Positions 45,908 to 55,490 of a stretch of DNA of 64,000 nucleotides are shown here, piece by piece; the first letter of the stretch is position 1, and every line of letters begins with the position of its first letter. Source of the DNA: Ectothiorhodospira marina (GTDB lineage Bacteria; Pseudomonadota; Gammaproteobacteria; Ectothiorhodospirales; Ectothiorhodospiraceae). The position numbers were made by a program, and so were the translations under genes. Below the pieces are notes generated by a model that had not been told where the DNA came from, searched no databases, and saw nothing but the letters and a program-made list of their open reading frames with translations. Location: NCBI RefSeq assembly GCF_900109495.1, contig NZ_FOAA01000004.1, positions 1 through 64,000 of the forward strand, read 5' to 3'.

Positions 45908-45936
45908 AACCCCTCTCTCCTGGTGGGAGAGGGGTT
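45908..45936 (+). terminator. 10-bp stem-loop between hcp and tssF, repeat-like
   Basis: AACCCCTCTC pairs with GAGAGGGGTT around a 9-nt loop. The sequence looks like the CCCTCTC/GAGAGGG dispersed repeats common in GC-rich proteobacteria. It may protect or partly terminate the hcp message. It stands where tssE usually lies. Confidence 0.55.
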
Positions 45937-45971
45937 GGGGTGCCAGCCGTTCATCAAGGAAGAGAGGCCCC

Positions 45972-47759
45972 ATGGATATCCTTCAATATCTTCACCGACC
46001 CGAGACCTTCCCCCAAGCTCAGGACGAGGCATGGCTGCGCGAACGCCTGCATCTGGATCATGCCGCCCGACACTTCGCGAAGGGTTTCCCCGAGCCGGCC
46101 CGGCAGCTGGGGCTGGACACACCGGAAAACCCCGAACCTGTCATGGAAACCCTCCTGCAGGGTGTCGCCCACGTCCATGCCGATATCAGCCGCCGTCTGG
46201 ATGACGATCTTCCGGAGATTGCCGGGGCCCTGCTGGAACAGCTATGGCCCGGTGCCATGAGTGCCTATCCGTCCTGCACCGTGCTTGCTTTCCAGCATCG
46301 ACTGCGGGGCGGCACGGCACAGACAGTGCCAGCCGGGGCGCTGGTGGAGACTGACCCGGTAGGCCATGAGTCCACCCGGTGCCGCTTTCGCACCGTTACT
46401 GAACTATCCCTTCACTCACTGGAGTTGGTGGATGTCGAGGCTCAGGACACCCCCGCTGGTACACGCCTGTCTCTGCATCTTGAAGTGCATGACCCGCGGG
46501 GTGCTCCCACGATCCTGCCTGACCATCTGGATCTTTATGCAGCCGACCCGCGTGGCGGCGCGGACCTGGTCCATGCCATCCGTCACCATACCCGTGAACT
46601 GATCCTTTCGGTGGAAGGGCAGGGGGAGCGCCCCGTCAGGGGCTCAAGGGGCGTGGATGACGGTCTCCGACCCTGGCAGTCCCCCATGGTGCCATGGGTC
46701 GATGCGTCCCACGCGGGTCTTCACCTGCTCCAGGACTACCTGCATTTTCCGGAGGCCTTCCGCTTCATCCGTTTATATCCCGGCGTCCGGGAAACCCTTC
46801 CCCGGGGCGTTCACAGGTTTACCCTGCACCTGCAATTGGATGTGCATCTGCCTGCATCCATCCCTCTGACCGGCCACAGCCTGCGTCTGCACTGCATCCC
46901 GGCAATCAACCTGTTCGAACACACCGCCGAACCCATCCCCAGGGAGCCTGGGCGTTCACGCTATCCGGTGTTGGCCGATGCCCAAGCGCGACAATCCATC
47001 CACACCCATCGGGTGCAACAGATCATCGGGATCGACAGCACCAACGCCCAACGACGAGAGTATCGCTCGGCGCTGGCCCATGACATGGATCGCGTGCATC
47101 CCCTTTATCAGGCACTACCAAGGCCCGGCCCCGATCGCACCTGGCAGACCTGGCTGGAACTGGATCCGGCCCAGGCGCTATCCCGGGAAACCCTGTCATG
47201 CCGTCTGTTGGTCCATAACGGAGATCTTCCTCATCGTCACCTGAGTCCCGGCACCCCAGCCCATGGCGTCAAGGATATTCCGGACACCGTCAAGATCAGC
47301 CACCTCATCCGCCCCACACCTCATTACCCACCCACAGATCGGACGGGATGGCGATGGGATCTGGTGTCACTGGCATGCCTGCGTCGGCAGGGGCTGATGT
47401 CGACCACCGCCCTGCAGCGGGTGTTGCAAGTCATCGATCGAAGTGGCGACCCGTCAAACCAGCGCAGACTCCAGGGTCTGGGCGAACTCAGGGTCACACC
47501 CTGCAACCGCATGGTGAGAGGAGCCGTACTCCACGGCCAGGATGCCCGCTTGCAGGTGGACGCGGATCATTTTCCCAGCGAGGCAGATCGTGTGTTGTTC
47601 GCCTCGGTACTTGAGCGCTTCCTCAACCATTATGCAGGGCTCAACAGCTTCATTCGCCTGCATCTGGAGCATCGCCCGGCTGGGCGACCCACACCGGGAA
47701 GCGTTCGGGTACCGAACGTTGTTGCCAATACCATGGCAGCCGTGGGAGATACGCCATGA
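45972..47759 (+). CDS. tssF: type VI secretion baseplate protein TssF
   Basis: 595 residues from ATG 45972, GAGAGG upstream; the in-frame sequence before it crosses the hairpin. Family signs: HFAKGFPEPARQLGL, ETLLQGVAHVHADISRRLDD, LLEQLWPGAMSAYPSCTVLA and the C-terminal FASVLERFLNHYAGLNSF. It forms the baseplate wedge with TssG. The stop overlaps tssG by 4 nt. Confidence 0.94.
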   Translation: MDILQYLHRPETFPQAQDEAWLRERLHLDHAARHFAKGFPEPARQLGLDTPENPEPVMETLLQGVAHVHADISRRLDDDLPEIAGALLEQLWPGAMSAYPSCTVLAFQHRLRGGTAQTVPAGALVETDPVGHESTRCRFRTVTELSLHSLELVDVEAQDTPAGTRLSLHLEVHDPRGAPTILPDHLDLYAADPRGGADLVHAIRHHTRELILSVEGQGERPVRGSRGVDDGLRPWQSPMVPWVDASHAGLHLLQDYLHFPEAFRFIRLYPGVRETLPRGVHRFTLHLQLDVHLPASIPLTGHSLRLHCIPAINLFEHTAEPIPREPGRSRYPVLADAQARQSIHTHRVQQIIGIDSTNAQRREYRSALAHDMDRVHPLYQALPRPGPDRTWQTWLELDPAQALSRETLSCRLLVHNGDLPHRHLSPGTPAHGVKDIPDTVKISHLIRPTPHYPPTDRTGWRWDLVSLACLRRQGLMSTTALQRVLQVIDRSGDPSNQRRLQGLGELRVTPCNRMVRGAVLHGQDARLQVDADHFPSEADRVLFASVLERFLNHYAGLNSFIRLHLEHRPAGRPTPGSVRVPNVVANTMAAVGDTP

Positions 47760-48754
47760 ACGCCCCACGGCTATCCGGCAGGATTCCCCTCCGGTGCCCG
47801 ACCGGAAACCTCCGGAGGGATGGCCCATGGGAGCGCATGCGCTGTCATCTTCACCAAGAAGACACACTCACCCTCTCACTGGACCCTGGAATGTCCTTTC
47901 CCTCCGCCGGGGTGAAGCGCCTCCCGGACACCCAGGACCGGGTACACCTGCGCGCAACCTTCCCAGGCCTGTACGGGGTGGAGGGCCATTTACCCGTAGC
48001 CCTGCGCGAGGCTGCTCAAGGGGATGGCCTGGAGGCCCGGATGCTGAGGGGATTCCTGGACATACCCGGAAACCGGCAGGCCCACCTGCATTACCGGGCA
48101 TGGCAGCGAGCCCGTCCGACCCTGACTGATGGGCGCGACCATCATCCCCTACGGACCTACCTGGCGGCCCTGAGTGGCCAGGGTTTTCCACAAGGGACGG
48201 TCGCCCCCCTCATGGGGGGGATCACCGCCGAACCCAGCGTGGATGCCCTGGTGGCGCGGGTCAGTCGGTGGCTGGGACGATGGTGCCCCGATATGCCCAC
48301 CCGCGTGCGGATCGCGCAGTTCCAGCCTCAATGGGTCTCTCTCTCGCCTCCCACACGCCTGGGAAGCTTACCGGGAAATCAGTTGGGACTGGACACCCAT
48401 CTGGGCGAACGGGTACCGGACCGCAGCGGGCCCGTCAACATCATCATCGGGCCACTGCCCATGGACCAGGCTCGTTCCCTGTCACCCGGCCAACATCCCG
48501 GTCAGGCCCTGGCCACCGATATCCACAGGGGATTGGGTGGTGATCATCGTTTCGTGCTCACTCTGGAACACATGTCCCGACCCTTGCCTCGATTGGGCCG
48601 ACATGGACCCATTCTGGGCATGGATACCCTGTGGACACGCAAGCTGCCCGTTTCGCCGATCACTCACAGCTGGCCGGATAGCACCTTCGTGACCCCAGCT
48701 CAGGGAATCCATGCCCATGAAAACCATGACACATCCGCCGCGTCTGCATCTTGA
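47756..48754 (+). CDS. tssG: type VI secretion baseplate protein TssG
   Basis: 332 residues. TssG signs include LHQEDTLTLSLDPGMSFP, AQPRL-like FPGLYGVEGHLPVALREA and RVRIAQFQPQWVSLSPPTRL, then GPVNIIIGPLPMDQARSL. It pairs with TssF in the baseplate. Its 3' end overlaps vgrG by about 40 nt, a large overlap for this operon. Confidence 0.92.
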   Translation: MNAPRLSGRIPLRCPTGNLRRDGPWERMRCHLHQEDTLTLSLDPGMSFPSAGVKRLPDTQDRVHLRATFPGLYGVEGHLPVALREAAQGDGLEARMLRGFLDIPGNRQAHLHYRAWQRARPTLTDGRDHHPLRTYLAALSGQGFPQGTVAPLMGGITAEPSVDALVARVSRWLGRWCPDMPTRVRIAQFQPQWVSLSPPTRLGSLPGNQLGLDTHLGERVPDRSGPVNIIIGPLPMDQARSLSPGQHPGQALATDIHRGLGGDHRFVLTLEHMSRPLPRLGRHGPILGMDTLWTRKLPVSPITHSWPDSTFVTPAQGIHAHENHDTSAASAS

Positions 48755-50756
48755 CCTCCAGGGGCGGCACAATGGACCCCTCACGGTGCTGGATTTCAGT
48801 AGCCGGGATCTTGCCCTGTGCCGTGCCTATTGCCTGGATATCCGCTGCCTGAGCGAACACCCTTGGGTGGCCGCCGAGATCCTGGGGCAGGCCGCCTGTC
48901 TGAGCCTGGATCGAGGGAGATCCGCGCCTCGCATTCATGGCCTGATCACAGGGCTGGATCAGGCCTCGGGGGCAACCGGCCAGGGAGTGATCCAGCGCAT
49001 CCGCCTGGAATCCCCCCTGGCGCCCCTGTCCCGAACCCGTCAAAACCGTGTCTTTCCCGGCATGGGAGTGTTGGCCGTGGTCGAAGAGGTGCTGCGAGGG
49101 CACGGCTGGACACCGGCCCAATGGCGACTGGCCTGTCGGGGCGATGATCCAGTGGAAGACCTGATCGTCCAGGTGGAAGAGGACGACCTGGCTTTCATTA
49201 CACGCCTGATGGCCTTTCACGGCCTGTTCTACCGCTTTGAGCAATCCAGGCAGGGGGCAATCCTGGTGATCCACGATGATGTCCGTGACTTGCCTGAGGC
49301 GCCCGTAGAGCGATTGCCGTTTCATCCTCTCAGTGGCCAGCACGTCCCTGTGGATATCATCTACCGGCTGGAGCCCCGTGCCCGCTTGGTGCCCGGACAG
49401 GTGCAACTGAGAGACCACTGCCCCGACCACCCTGAGGTTTCGCTCAAGGCCCAACACACTTGCGCACCGCCCTCGGCGGGTGTTGAGGATCACTGGGGCG
49501 CCGGTTTTCGTACCCCTGGCCAGGGAGAGCATCTGGCCCGCCTGCGCGCCGAGGCCCTGGACACCCAACGATTCAGCTTCTCGGCCTGGACGGGGTACCG
49601 AGGCCTGAGTCCAGGGCAGCGCATTCACCTCACCGGTCATCCTTACTCACCATTCAATCAGGCATATACCATCACTGCCATGGAACTCAGCGGTGAGCAG
49701 GCCTCAAGCCTGCCGGGTGGCAGCCATGCCGCGGTGCCTGCGTTTCGTGTCCAGTTGGAACTCATCCCGTCTACACAGGCCTATCGCCCACCGGTGTTAC
49801 CCCACCGCAGTGGCGCCCGTTTTGTTGCCCGCATTGACGGGCCCGAGGGCGAACCGGTGCATCTGGATGCCCAGGGACGTTACCGAATCCGCTTTGATTT
49901 CGATACTCGCGCCCATGCTCCCGGACAGGCCAGCCATCCGGTGCGCCTGTTGACACCCCATGCGGGCGACAACTTCGGCTTCCACTTTCCCCTGCATGCG
50001 GGTACCGAGGTGCTGGTGGCTTTCGAGAACAACGATCCACACCGCCCCGTCATCCTGGGCGCCCTGCCCAATGCGGAGCACCCCAGCCCCGTCACTGCCC
50101 ACAACCGTTACCAGAACCTGTTGCGAACCCATGGGGGCAGCGAATTGCTCATGGATGATCAGCCTCGGGCCCCTCGCATGAGCCTGAGCACCCGGGACCA
50201 CGGGTTGCGTCTGCTCATGGATGCCACACCGGAGGATCCTCACCTGGCCCTGCACGCGGATGATGGTCGCATGCTCTGGCAAGCGGGGCAGTCCTTATCC
50301 CTTCACAGCGGTGGTGATCAGATTGTGGAGGTGGGCGGGGATCAGCAGGTGATGGTGCAGGGCTCGGCTTCCCTGGACACGCGTGAAGGGTCCGTGCATC
50401 TGACATCCGGAGAGGACCTGCGGGTTCAGGCGGGAGGGGATCTTCATCTGCAGACGGAGCAGGGAGATCTGCGGCAACAAAGCCAGGGTGCCATGGATCT
50501 GCAGGCGGGTCATGGCATGCGGGTGCAGGTTCGACAGGGGGATCTGGAGTGCCATGTGGTGAGGGGGCGTCTGGGCATGTCAGCGAGCGGACGGATCACA
50601 CTGCAAAGTCGGTCAGGGGATATTCATATCGGTCATGCCAATGCCGGTATCCGTCTCACGTCCCAGGGGGAGTTGACCATCCAGGGGCGTGAGGTACGCA
50701 TCGAGGCCGACACCATCAGGGTACAGGGGGACGGAATCGTGCAGAACGGGGGGTGA
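48711..50756 (+). CDS. vgrG: type VI secretion spike protein VgrG (TssI)
   Basis: 681 residues; ATG 48711 or 48717 may be used. The gp27-like part has ARIHGLITGLDQASG-type sequence, VEEDDLAFITRLMAFHGLFY and DNFGFHFPLHAGTEVLVAFE with the gp5-OB domain (about 390-470). The C-terminus is a beta-helix needle of repeated VxVxG-type strands (about 520-680). No extra catalytic domain is fused, so any effector would be carried by other proteins. No PAAR, chaperone or immunity gene follows. It is the last gene of the operon. Confidence 0.94.
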   Translation: MPMKTMTHPPRLHLDLQGRHNGPLTVLDFSSRDLALCRAYCLDIRCLSEHPWVAAEILGQAACLSLDRGRSAPRIHGLITGLDQASGATGQGVIQRIRLESPLAPLSRTRQNRVFPGMGVLAVVEEVLRGHGWTPAQWRLACRGDDPVEDLIVQVEEDDLAFITRLMAFHGLFYRFEQSRQGAILVIHDDVRDLPEAPVERLPFHPLSGQHVPVDIIYRLEPRARLVPGQVQLRDHCPDHPEVSLKAQHTCAPPSAGVEDHWGAGFRTPGQGEHLARLRAEALDTQRFSFSAWTGYRGLSPGQRIHLTGHPYSPFNQAYTITAMELSGEQASSLPGGSHAAVPAFRVQLELIPSTQAYRPPVLPHRSGARFVARIDGPEGEPVHLDAQGRYRIRFDFDTRAHAPGQASHPVRLLTPHAGDNFGFHFPLHAGTEVLVAFENNDPHRPVILGALPNAEHPSPVTAHNRYQNLLRTHGGSELLMDDQPRAPRMSLSTRDHGLRLLMDATPEDPHLALHADDGRMLWQAGQSLSLHSGGDQIVEVGGDQQVMVQGSASLDTREGSVHLTSGEDLRVQAGGDLHLQTEQGDLRQQSQGAMDLQAGHGMRVQVRQGDLECHVVRGRLGMSASGRITLQSRSGDIHIGHANAGIRLTSQGELTIQGREVRIEADTIRVQGDGIVQNGG

Positions 50757-51115
50757 GTCAGCCAGATTTTTTTTGGGCGCTTTATTACAAATTCTTTAAA
50801 TAACTTCCAATAATAATAATAAGGGGAGCGGTTGATGTGGGATAAACCTTTTAAATTTCTTTATTATCAATTAGTTATAACTATTTAATCCTGTGCGGTA
50901 CCGTTGGGGTAATTCAAGGATAGCGTGTGAGTGAAATGTGGATAACTTGGTAACCCTGTTTTATCCACCGCGATTGCAGGTTTTATCCACAACCTTACCC
51001 CCAAGCCTGCAGCAGGGAGAGGGTGTATGAGCGGCGGTTTTCGACTACCCTCAAGGGATAAGTTCACCAAGGCGCTTGCAGCGCCTCATCCATCCCCGAT
51101 AAGGAGTCAGGACAC
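50757..51115. other. AT-rich intergenic region between vgrG and phasin gene
   Basis: No gene is supported. The stretch is strikingly AT-rich against its surroundings (50760-50890). A small hairpin, AGGCGC, TTGCA, GCGCCT, lies at about 51070-51087 before the phasin gene. The phasin promoter is likely here but was not fixed. Confidence 0.5.
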
Positions 51116-51580
51116 ATGGCAGAACAGAAAAACCCCTTCGATATGTCGGATATGATGAAACTGTTCGATCCGAACCGTTACATGGAACAGATGAACCAGA
51201 TGCTGAAGCAGTATCAGATGCCGCAGATGGACACCAAGGCGCTGATGGAGGCCCAGCGCAAGAATGTGGAGGCCATGGTGGCCGCCAATCGAACCCTGTT
51301 CGAGAGCACCGAGGCGCTGATGAAGCGTCAGTCGGAACTGGTCAAGGAGGCCATGGAGGAGGTCAGCAAGAACACCGAGAAGCTATCCAAGGCCGAGGCT
51401 GGCGATCTGCCCGGTCATCAGGTGGAACTGATCGGCGCCATGTACGAGCGCATGAGCGCCAGCATGCGAGAGATCAGTGAGAGCATGCGCGCCGCTCAGG
51501 AGTCTTCCATGGAGAAGCTGGATGAACGTTTCCGTGAGAGCCTGAAGGAGCTGAAGGAAATCTCTGAAAAGAAGAAGTAA
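51116..51580 (+). CDS. phasin-family protein
   Basis: 154 residues, AAGGAG before ATG 51116. Entirely helical and rich in Met, Gln, Glu and Lys: KALMEAQRKNVEAMVAANRT and SSMEKLDERFRESLKELKEI. This is the phasin pattern of small amphipathic proteins that coat polyhydroxyalkanoate granules. No PHA synthase gene is in the window. A nested stem-loop between GGCACG and CGTGCC (51607-51650) may end its transcript. Confidence 0.88.
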   Translation: MAEQKNPFDMSDMMKLFDPNRYMEQMNQMLKQYQMPQMDTKALMEAQRKNVEAMVAANRTLFESTEALMKRQSELVKEAMEEVSKNTEKLSKAEAGDLPGHQVELIGAMYERMSASMREISESMRAAQESSMEKLDERFRESLKELKEISEKKK

Positions 51581-51700
51581 AGCGGTCGTAGTCTGGTCAG
51601 ACCGGGAGGCACGCGCCCTTTTCCCATTGGGATAGGGGTGTTCGTGCCCTCGGCCGCGAGGGCCTTCGAGCCCCAGGCCAAAGCTCATGGTGGGAATGGC

Positions 51701-52687
51701 CTAGTCGTTGGGCTCAAGCGCTTCGGCCACCTCCGGCTCTTCCCGGAACTCTGCGGGGATCAGTGTTCGCAACATCTCCGGTTCGTGAGGCAGAAAGCGG
51801 TTACGTGCCACCCGTATCAGTAGCAACGCCCAGTGATCCGAGGCCTTGAACAGGGACCGGAACAGGGGTCGGGCCTCCTCCAGATAACCTGCATTGACCA
51901 TGGCCACCCCGCGCCAGAACACCAGTTCCCCCTCTTCTGGGGCCAGGTCCTCGGCACGCTTGAAGGACTCGATGGCCTGATCGTATTCGCCATGCCGAAG
52001 ATGATGTCCCCCCTGGGTATTGTGATCGTAGGCCTCCCAGAGAGTGATCAGCCGTCGCAACTCCTTGACGGGGCTGCCATGGTCCTCCACTCGCAGGTCA
52101 AGCAAGGTATCCTGAGCCGGATCGCCGCTGGCCTTGGCATTGACCACGATCATCGCTGCTGAACGCCGGCCACGTAGATCGCCGCCATGATTCTGTGCGG
52201 CCTCCAGGGCGGCCAGCATCCGGTGGTGCAATTCTCCGCATGCCGCCTCGAAGGTGTTTCCCATGGCCTCCCAGGTGTCTTCCCTGAGCAGCATATTGCC
52301 CAGGCAGACATATCCATCGCCAAGACGGTGACCCGCCTGGTCAATGCACAACTGGCCCGTGTGGGCGGCGGCGTTGCCCGCGGTATCCACCATGGCGGCC
52401 TGCCGGTAATCCATGTGGTGATCCCGGGCCAGCAGGCGGCGCAGGGCATCCCCCGCGCTGGAACCGTCTCGCATCAGGCGCAGGCCCTCGCTGCCATAGA
52501 TCAGGCGTGCGAATGATTGGATGGTCCCCGCTCCCACGCCGGCTCGGGCAAAGGGGGCCACGCTGCCCACTGCAAAATGGTGTGACTGTACCGCCACGCC
52601 CATCCGCCCCGACTCTGGATCCCGCGCGACAATCGAGTAGGTGGCCACCGGTGGTCCCGGTGGCGGCGGATGGCTGGCGCACGGCAT
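51701..52687 (-). CDS. DUF1028 Ntn-hydrolase-like protein with TPR-like tail
   Basis: 328 residues. The DUF1028 domain (about 12-225) has TYSIVARDPESGRMGVAVQS, then GTIQSFARLIYGSEGL and LGNMLLREDTWEAM. The catalytic nucleophile expected in this Ntn-type family would be the Thr at the start of the TYSIVARD strand after processing, if it is active. The C-terminal part (about 235-320) has one or two tetratricopeptide-like helical pairs. The start could be GTG/ATG variants near 52645. The function is unknown; some relatives are annotated as pilus-assembly or amidase-like. Confidence 0.85.
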   Translation of the reverse strand: MPCASHPPPPGPPVATYSIVARDPESGRMGVAVQSHHFAVGSVAPFARAGVGAGTIQSFARLIYGSEGLRLMRDGSSAGDALRRLLARDHHMDYRQAAMVDTAGNAAAHTGQLCIDQAGHRLGDGYVCLGNMLLREDTWEAMGNTFEAACGELHHRMLAALEAAQNHGGDLRGRRSAAMIVVNAKASGDPAQDTLLDLRVEDHGSPVKELRRLITLWEAYDHNTQGGHHLRHGEYDQAIESFKRAEDLAPEEGELVFWRGVAMVNAGYLEEARPLFRSLFKASDHWALLLIRVARNRFLPHEPEMLRTLIPAEFREEPEVAEALEPND

Positions 52688-52719
52688 GGTCGATCCCTTG
52701 TGACAGGTTCCTGAAGGGG

Positions 52720-54219
52720 TTAGCGCAGCAGTCCCAGGTTGAAGTGGCTGCTGATGAAACGCTGAAACTTGGTCACATCCTCGAAGGCGATGCGCAATTT
52801 GCCTTGTTCCATCTGACTGAGTTCGTCGAGCATCACGGTATTGCCAGGCGTGCGCCCCTTCTCGATGTCCCGCACCTGACCGCGCAGGCGCATGAGCACC
52901 AGAAAGTCGAAGCTCTCCTCAAGGTCGCCGGCCTGATCCTTGGCCAGCACCCCTTTGCGTACCAGCATCTGGAGCCGTTGGTGGGTACCACCATCCAGCG
53001 CACCGGCCTCCAGGGCGAGGGCCTTGATGCCGTCGGTAAGGGCGAAGATTCCCCCTTTTTTGAGATCCACCTGCCCCCGCCCGGCGCCCTGGGCGCCGGT
53101 TTTGATCTTGCCGCGCCAACCCAGTGGGGGCTGAAAGCGCAGCATGTTCTCGGCCATGCGCATGAGGAACAATTTGCTCTCGGCCAGTCGCTTGTAGATA
53201 TGCTGCTTGAGTTGTTTCTCCAGGGATGAATCCCCGTGCAGGGTGCGGATATCGGTAAACATGCTGGCATTGGGGATGTTCTGCGGACTTGGCGTGAGCA
53301 GCCAGCGGTCCAGTTCCTTGAGCCATTCGGAATGGCTGTGCCGCCAGGCCGGGTTCTTGGCCATGATGCCACCGGGGCACGGGGGCACGCCGATGCTGAT
53401 GAGCTGATCAATGAGGGTCTGGGAGAAGGCCTCGATCTCACGGACCTGCTCCTCGTCCAGATCATCGGAATAGAGGATGGCATTGTCCTGATCGGTGGAC
53501 AGGGTCTGTTCGCAACGCCCCTCGCTGCCCATGACCACGAAGGCGAAACCTCCGGAAAGCTGGGGGAATTGCTCCTTCCTCACCAGGTTCACCAGACGCA
53601 ACAGGATCTGGTCATTGAGATTGGCGATCAGCTTGACCATGTCGCGCACCGGCGTGGTGGTACCGCTCAGATGTACCACCAGATCCTGGATGCGGGTGTG
53701 CAGGACGCTGAGGTCTTCGATACTGCGCGCCCGTTCGATGTCCCTGACCAGTTGATGTGGGGAATGGCTTTGCATGCGCAGAATATCCGTGTCGGTGATG
53801 ATGCCGTTGAGGGCCCCCTCCGAGTCCACCACCACCAGCCGGTGGATACCCTGGCTGGACATGCGGTAGAGCGCCTCGTATAGCACATCCTGTTCGCCAA
53901 TGGTGGTCAGCGGGCTGTTCATCACGTCCTGAACCAGAAACGACCCGGGTGCCCTGTCCGAGGGAACCACCTTGTTACGCAGATCCCGGTCGGTGACGAT
54001 GCCGATGGGGGCGCCCCCCTCATCGCAGACCACCACGCTGGATATATTCTTATCCCTCATTGTTTTTACCACATCAACGAGGTTTTCGCCCGGCTGGCAG
54101 GTCACCACCTGTCGCTGGCAGATTTGATGAACGGGACGGAAGTAGGGAACCTCATCTTGCATAGGGGTATCGGATCCTTTTGCAGCCGGCTGGGGCTGGG
54201 GGGTATTCGTTGTCAGCAT
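52720..54219 (-). CDS. CBS-domain DUF294 putative nucleotidyltransferase
   Basis: About 499 residues from ATG 54219 (MLTTNTPQPQPAA); ATG 54162 is also possible. Two CBS domains (about 30-150) are seen: VVKTMRDKNISSVVVCDEGG and ALYRMSSQGIHRLVVVDSEG. A DUF294 nucleotidyltransferase-like domain follows, with FVVMGSEGRCEQTLSTDQDN, the GS-x(n)-DxD pattern of the polymerase-beta fold. A DUF294_C helical domain ends the protein. Such proteins are predicted to sense adenine nucleotides through CBS and modify a partner, but no substrate is known. The gene is divergent from the kinase-like gene. Confidence 0.88.
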   Translation of the reverse strand: MLTTNTPQPQPAAKGSDTPMQDEVPYFRPVHQICQRQVVTCQPGENLVDVVKTMRDKNISSVVVCDEGGAPIGIVTDRDLRNKVVPSDRAPGSFLVQDVMNSPLTTIGEQDVLYEALYRMSSQGIHRLVVVDSEGALNGIITDTDILRMQSHSPHQLVRDIERARSIEDLSVLHTRIQDLVVHLSGTTTPVRDMVKLIANLNDQILLRLVNLVRKEQFPQLSGGFAFVVMGSEGRCEQTLSTDQDNAILYSDDLDEEQVREIEAFSQTLIDQLISIGVPPCPGGIMAKNPAWRHSHSEWLKELDRWLLTPSPQNIPNASMFTDIRTLHGDSSLEKQLKQHIYKRLAESKLFLMRMAENMLRFQPPLGWRGKIKTGAQGAGRGQVDLKKGGIFALTDGIKALALEAGALDGGTHQRLQMLVRKGVLAKDQAGDLEESFDFLVLMRLRGQVRDIEKGRTPGNTVMLDELSQMEQGKLRIAFEDVTKFQRFISSHFNLGLLR

Positions 54220-54264
54220 GCGAACGTTGTACCATGAAACCCTGGACAAGGCCGAAGGTGGTAC

Positions 54265-55002
54265 ATGCGCGACGTCAACGAACTGATACAGCGTTACATT
54301 CGTACCCAGTCGCGGGACATCAATCCCCGTCGGGATCGCGATGCAAACGCACCGCCCCTGGTGGCTGTCTCTCGGGATTATGGTGCGGGGGGCGAGCAGG
54401 TGGCGCGTCTTTTGGCCGAGCGGTTACGGGTGGATTTCCTTGATGAGGAATTACTGGACCGTGTGGCCAAGCATGCCGAGCAGGACCGCAATCTACTGCG
54501 GGAACTGGACGAGAAGGTGTCCGCCTGGAAGAGCACCTGGGTGTATTCCGTGCTCTCCGGAGATGCCTATTTTCTCACCAACTACCGGCGGGCCCTGGTG
54601 GATGTCCTGCTGGCCATCAGCCCCAAGGGCGGCGTCATCGTCGGTCGGGGCGCACATATCTTCCTGCGGGATCGCGGAGCCTTCCGGGTGCGCATTGCCG
54701 GCTCTCCCCGACATTGCGCCGTGCGCGTGGCCCTGGCCGAGGACCTGCCCGAAGCTGAGGCCCGGGAAAAGGTGGAGACCATCAACCATCAGCGGGAACA
54801 ATTCCTCTGGAATATGGTGCAGCGGCGCATCAACGATTTTCATCAGTTTGATCTGGTGATCAATACCGATAAGCTTCATGACTGGGACAAGGTGACGGAT
54901 TTGATTCTCAAGGCCATGGTGGACGCAGGCATCCAGGTGCCGGTGCAGCCGATGCGCGGTGCCGATGTGGGCAACAAGGGCAAGGGCAGGAGGCACGTGT
55001 GA
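54265..55002 (+). CDS. cytidylate kinase-like family protein
   Basis: 245 residues. A P-loop variant ISR-like VAVSRDYGAGGEQVARLLAE starts the core, followed by DFLDEELLDRVAKHAEQD, GVIVGRGAHIFLRDRG and NDFHQFDLVINTDKL. This matches the Cytidylate_kin2 family, which differs from the essential Cmk in length and motifs; its substrate is unknown. The stop overlaps the following atpC-like start (GTGTGA), so the two are co-translated. Confidence 0.85.
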   Translation: MRDVNELIQRYIRTQSRDINPRRDRDANAPPLVAVSRDYGAGGEQVARLLAERLRVDFLDEELLDRVAKHAEQDRNLLRELDEKVSAWKSTWVYSVLSGDAYFLTNYRRALVDVLLAISPKGGVIVGRGAHIFLRDRGAFRVRIAGSPRHCAVRVALAEDLPEAEAREKVETINHQREQFLWNMVQRRINDFHQFDLVINTDKLHDWDKVTDLILKAMVDAGIQVPVQPMRGADVGNKGKGRRHV

Positions 55003-55481
55003 CTGTTAGAGAGCATTCGCTTCCATTGACGGCCACCATGGATCTGGAGATCGTCAGTGCCGAGTCTGCATTGTTTAGCGGCCCTGTACACAAGGTCTCC
55101 CTGACGGGCACCAATGGGGAACTGGGGATTTTCCCGGGGCACTCGGCACTGCTCACGCACATCGTTCCCGGCGTGGTGCGGTATCTGCCCTCAGGGCACG
55201 CCGAGGAAGACCTGCTGTACATCTCCGGTGGGATGCTGGAGATTCAGCCGCACCGGGTGATTGTGCTGGCCGACACGGCCCTGCGTAGCGATGAGATCGA
55301 CGAGCAGGCCGCGCTGGAGGCCAAGCGCGACGCCGAGGAGATCATGCGCGAGAGCGTACTGTTCACCGACCGGGATGCTGCCCAGGCGGAATTCCTGCGC
55401 GCTGTGGCGCAGCTTAAGGTACTGGACCGGCTGCGGCAGAAAAACAGAAAAAACGGGCGTTCGGCGAGGGGAACGGAATGA
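54999..55481 (+). CDS. atpC: orphan F-type ATP synthase epsilon subunit
   Basis: 160 residues from GTG 54999. The epsilon beta-sandwich is clear: MDLEIVSAESALFSGPVHKV, LTGTNGELGIFPGHSALLTH and YISGGMLEIQPHRVIVLADT. The C-terminal helical hairpin follows (EAKRDAEEIM, AEFLRAVAQLKVLDRLRQK). In most bacteria atpC ends the atp operon; here no other ATP synthase gene is near, and it overlaps a kinase-like gene instead. It may be a second copy or part of a different rotary enzyme. Convergent with the aspartoacylase-family gene. Confidence 0.9.
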   Translation: MTVREHSLPLTATMDLEIVSAESALFSGPVHKVSLTGTNGELGIFPGHSALLTHIVPGVVRYLPSGHAEEDLLYISGGMLEIQPHRVIVLADTALRSDEIDEQAALEAKRDAEEIMRESVLFTDRDAAQAEFLRAVAQLKVLDRLRQKNRKNGRSARGTE

Positions 55482-55490
55482 CCCCCTCAA

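Noticed and set aside
48711-50756. evolved VgrG with toxin domain
   Set aside because: The C-terminus is only the beta-helix needle ending in QGDGIVQNGG; no catalytic extension is present.
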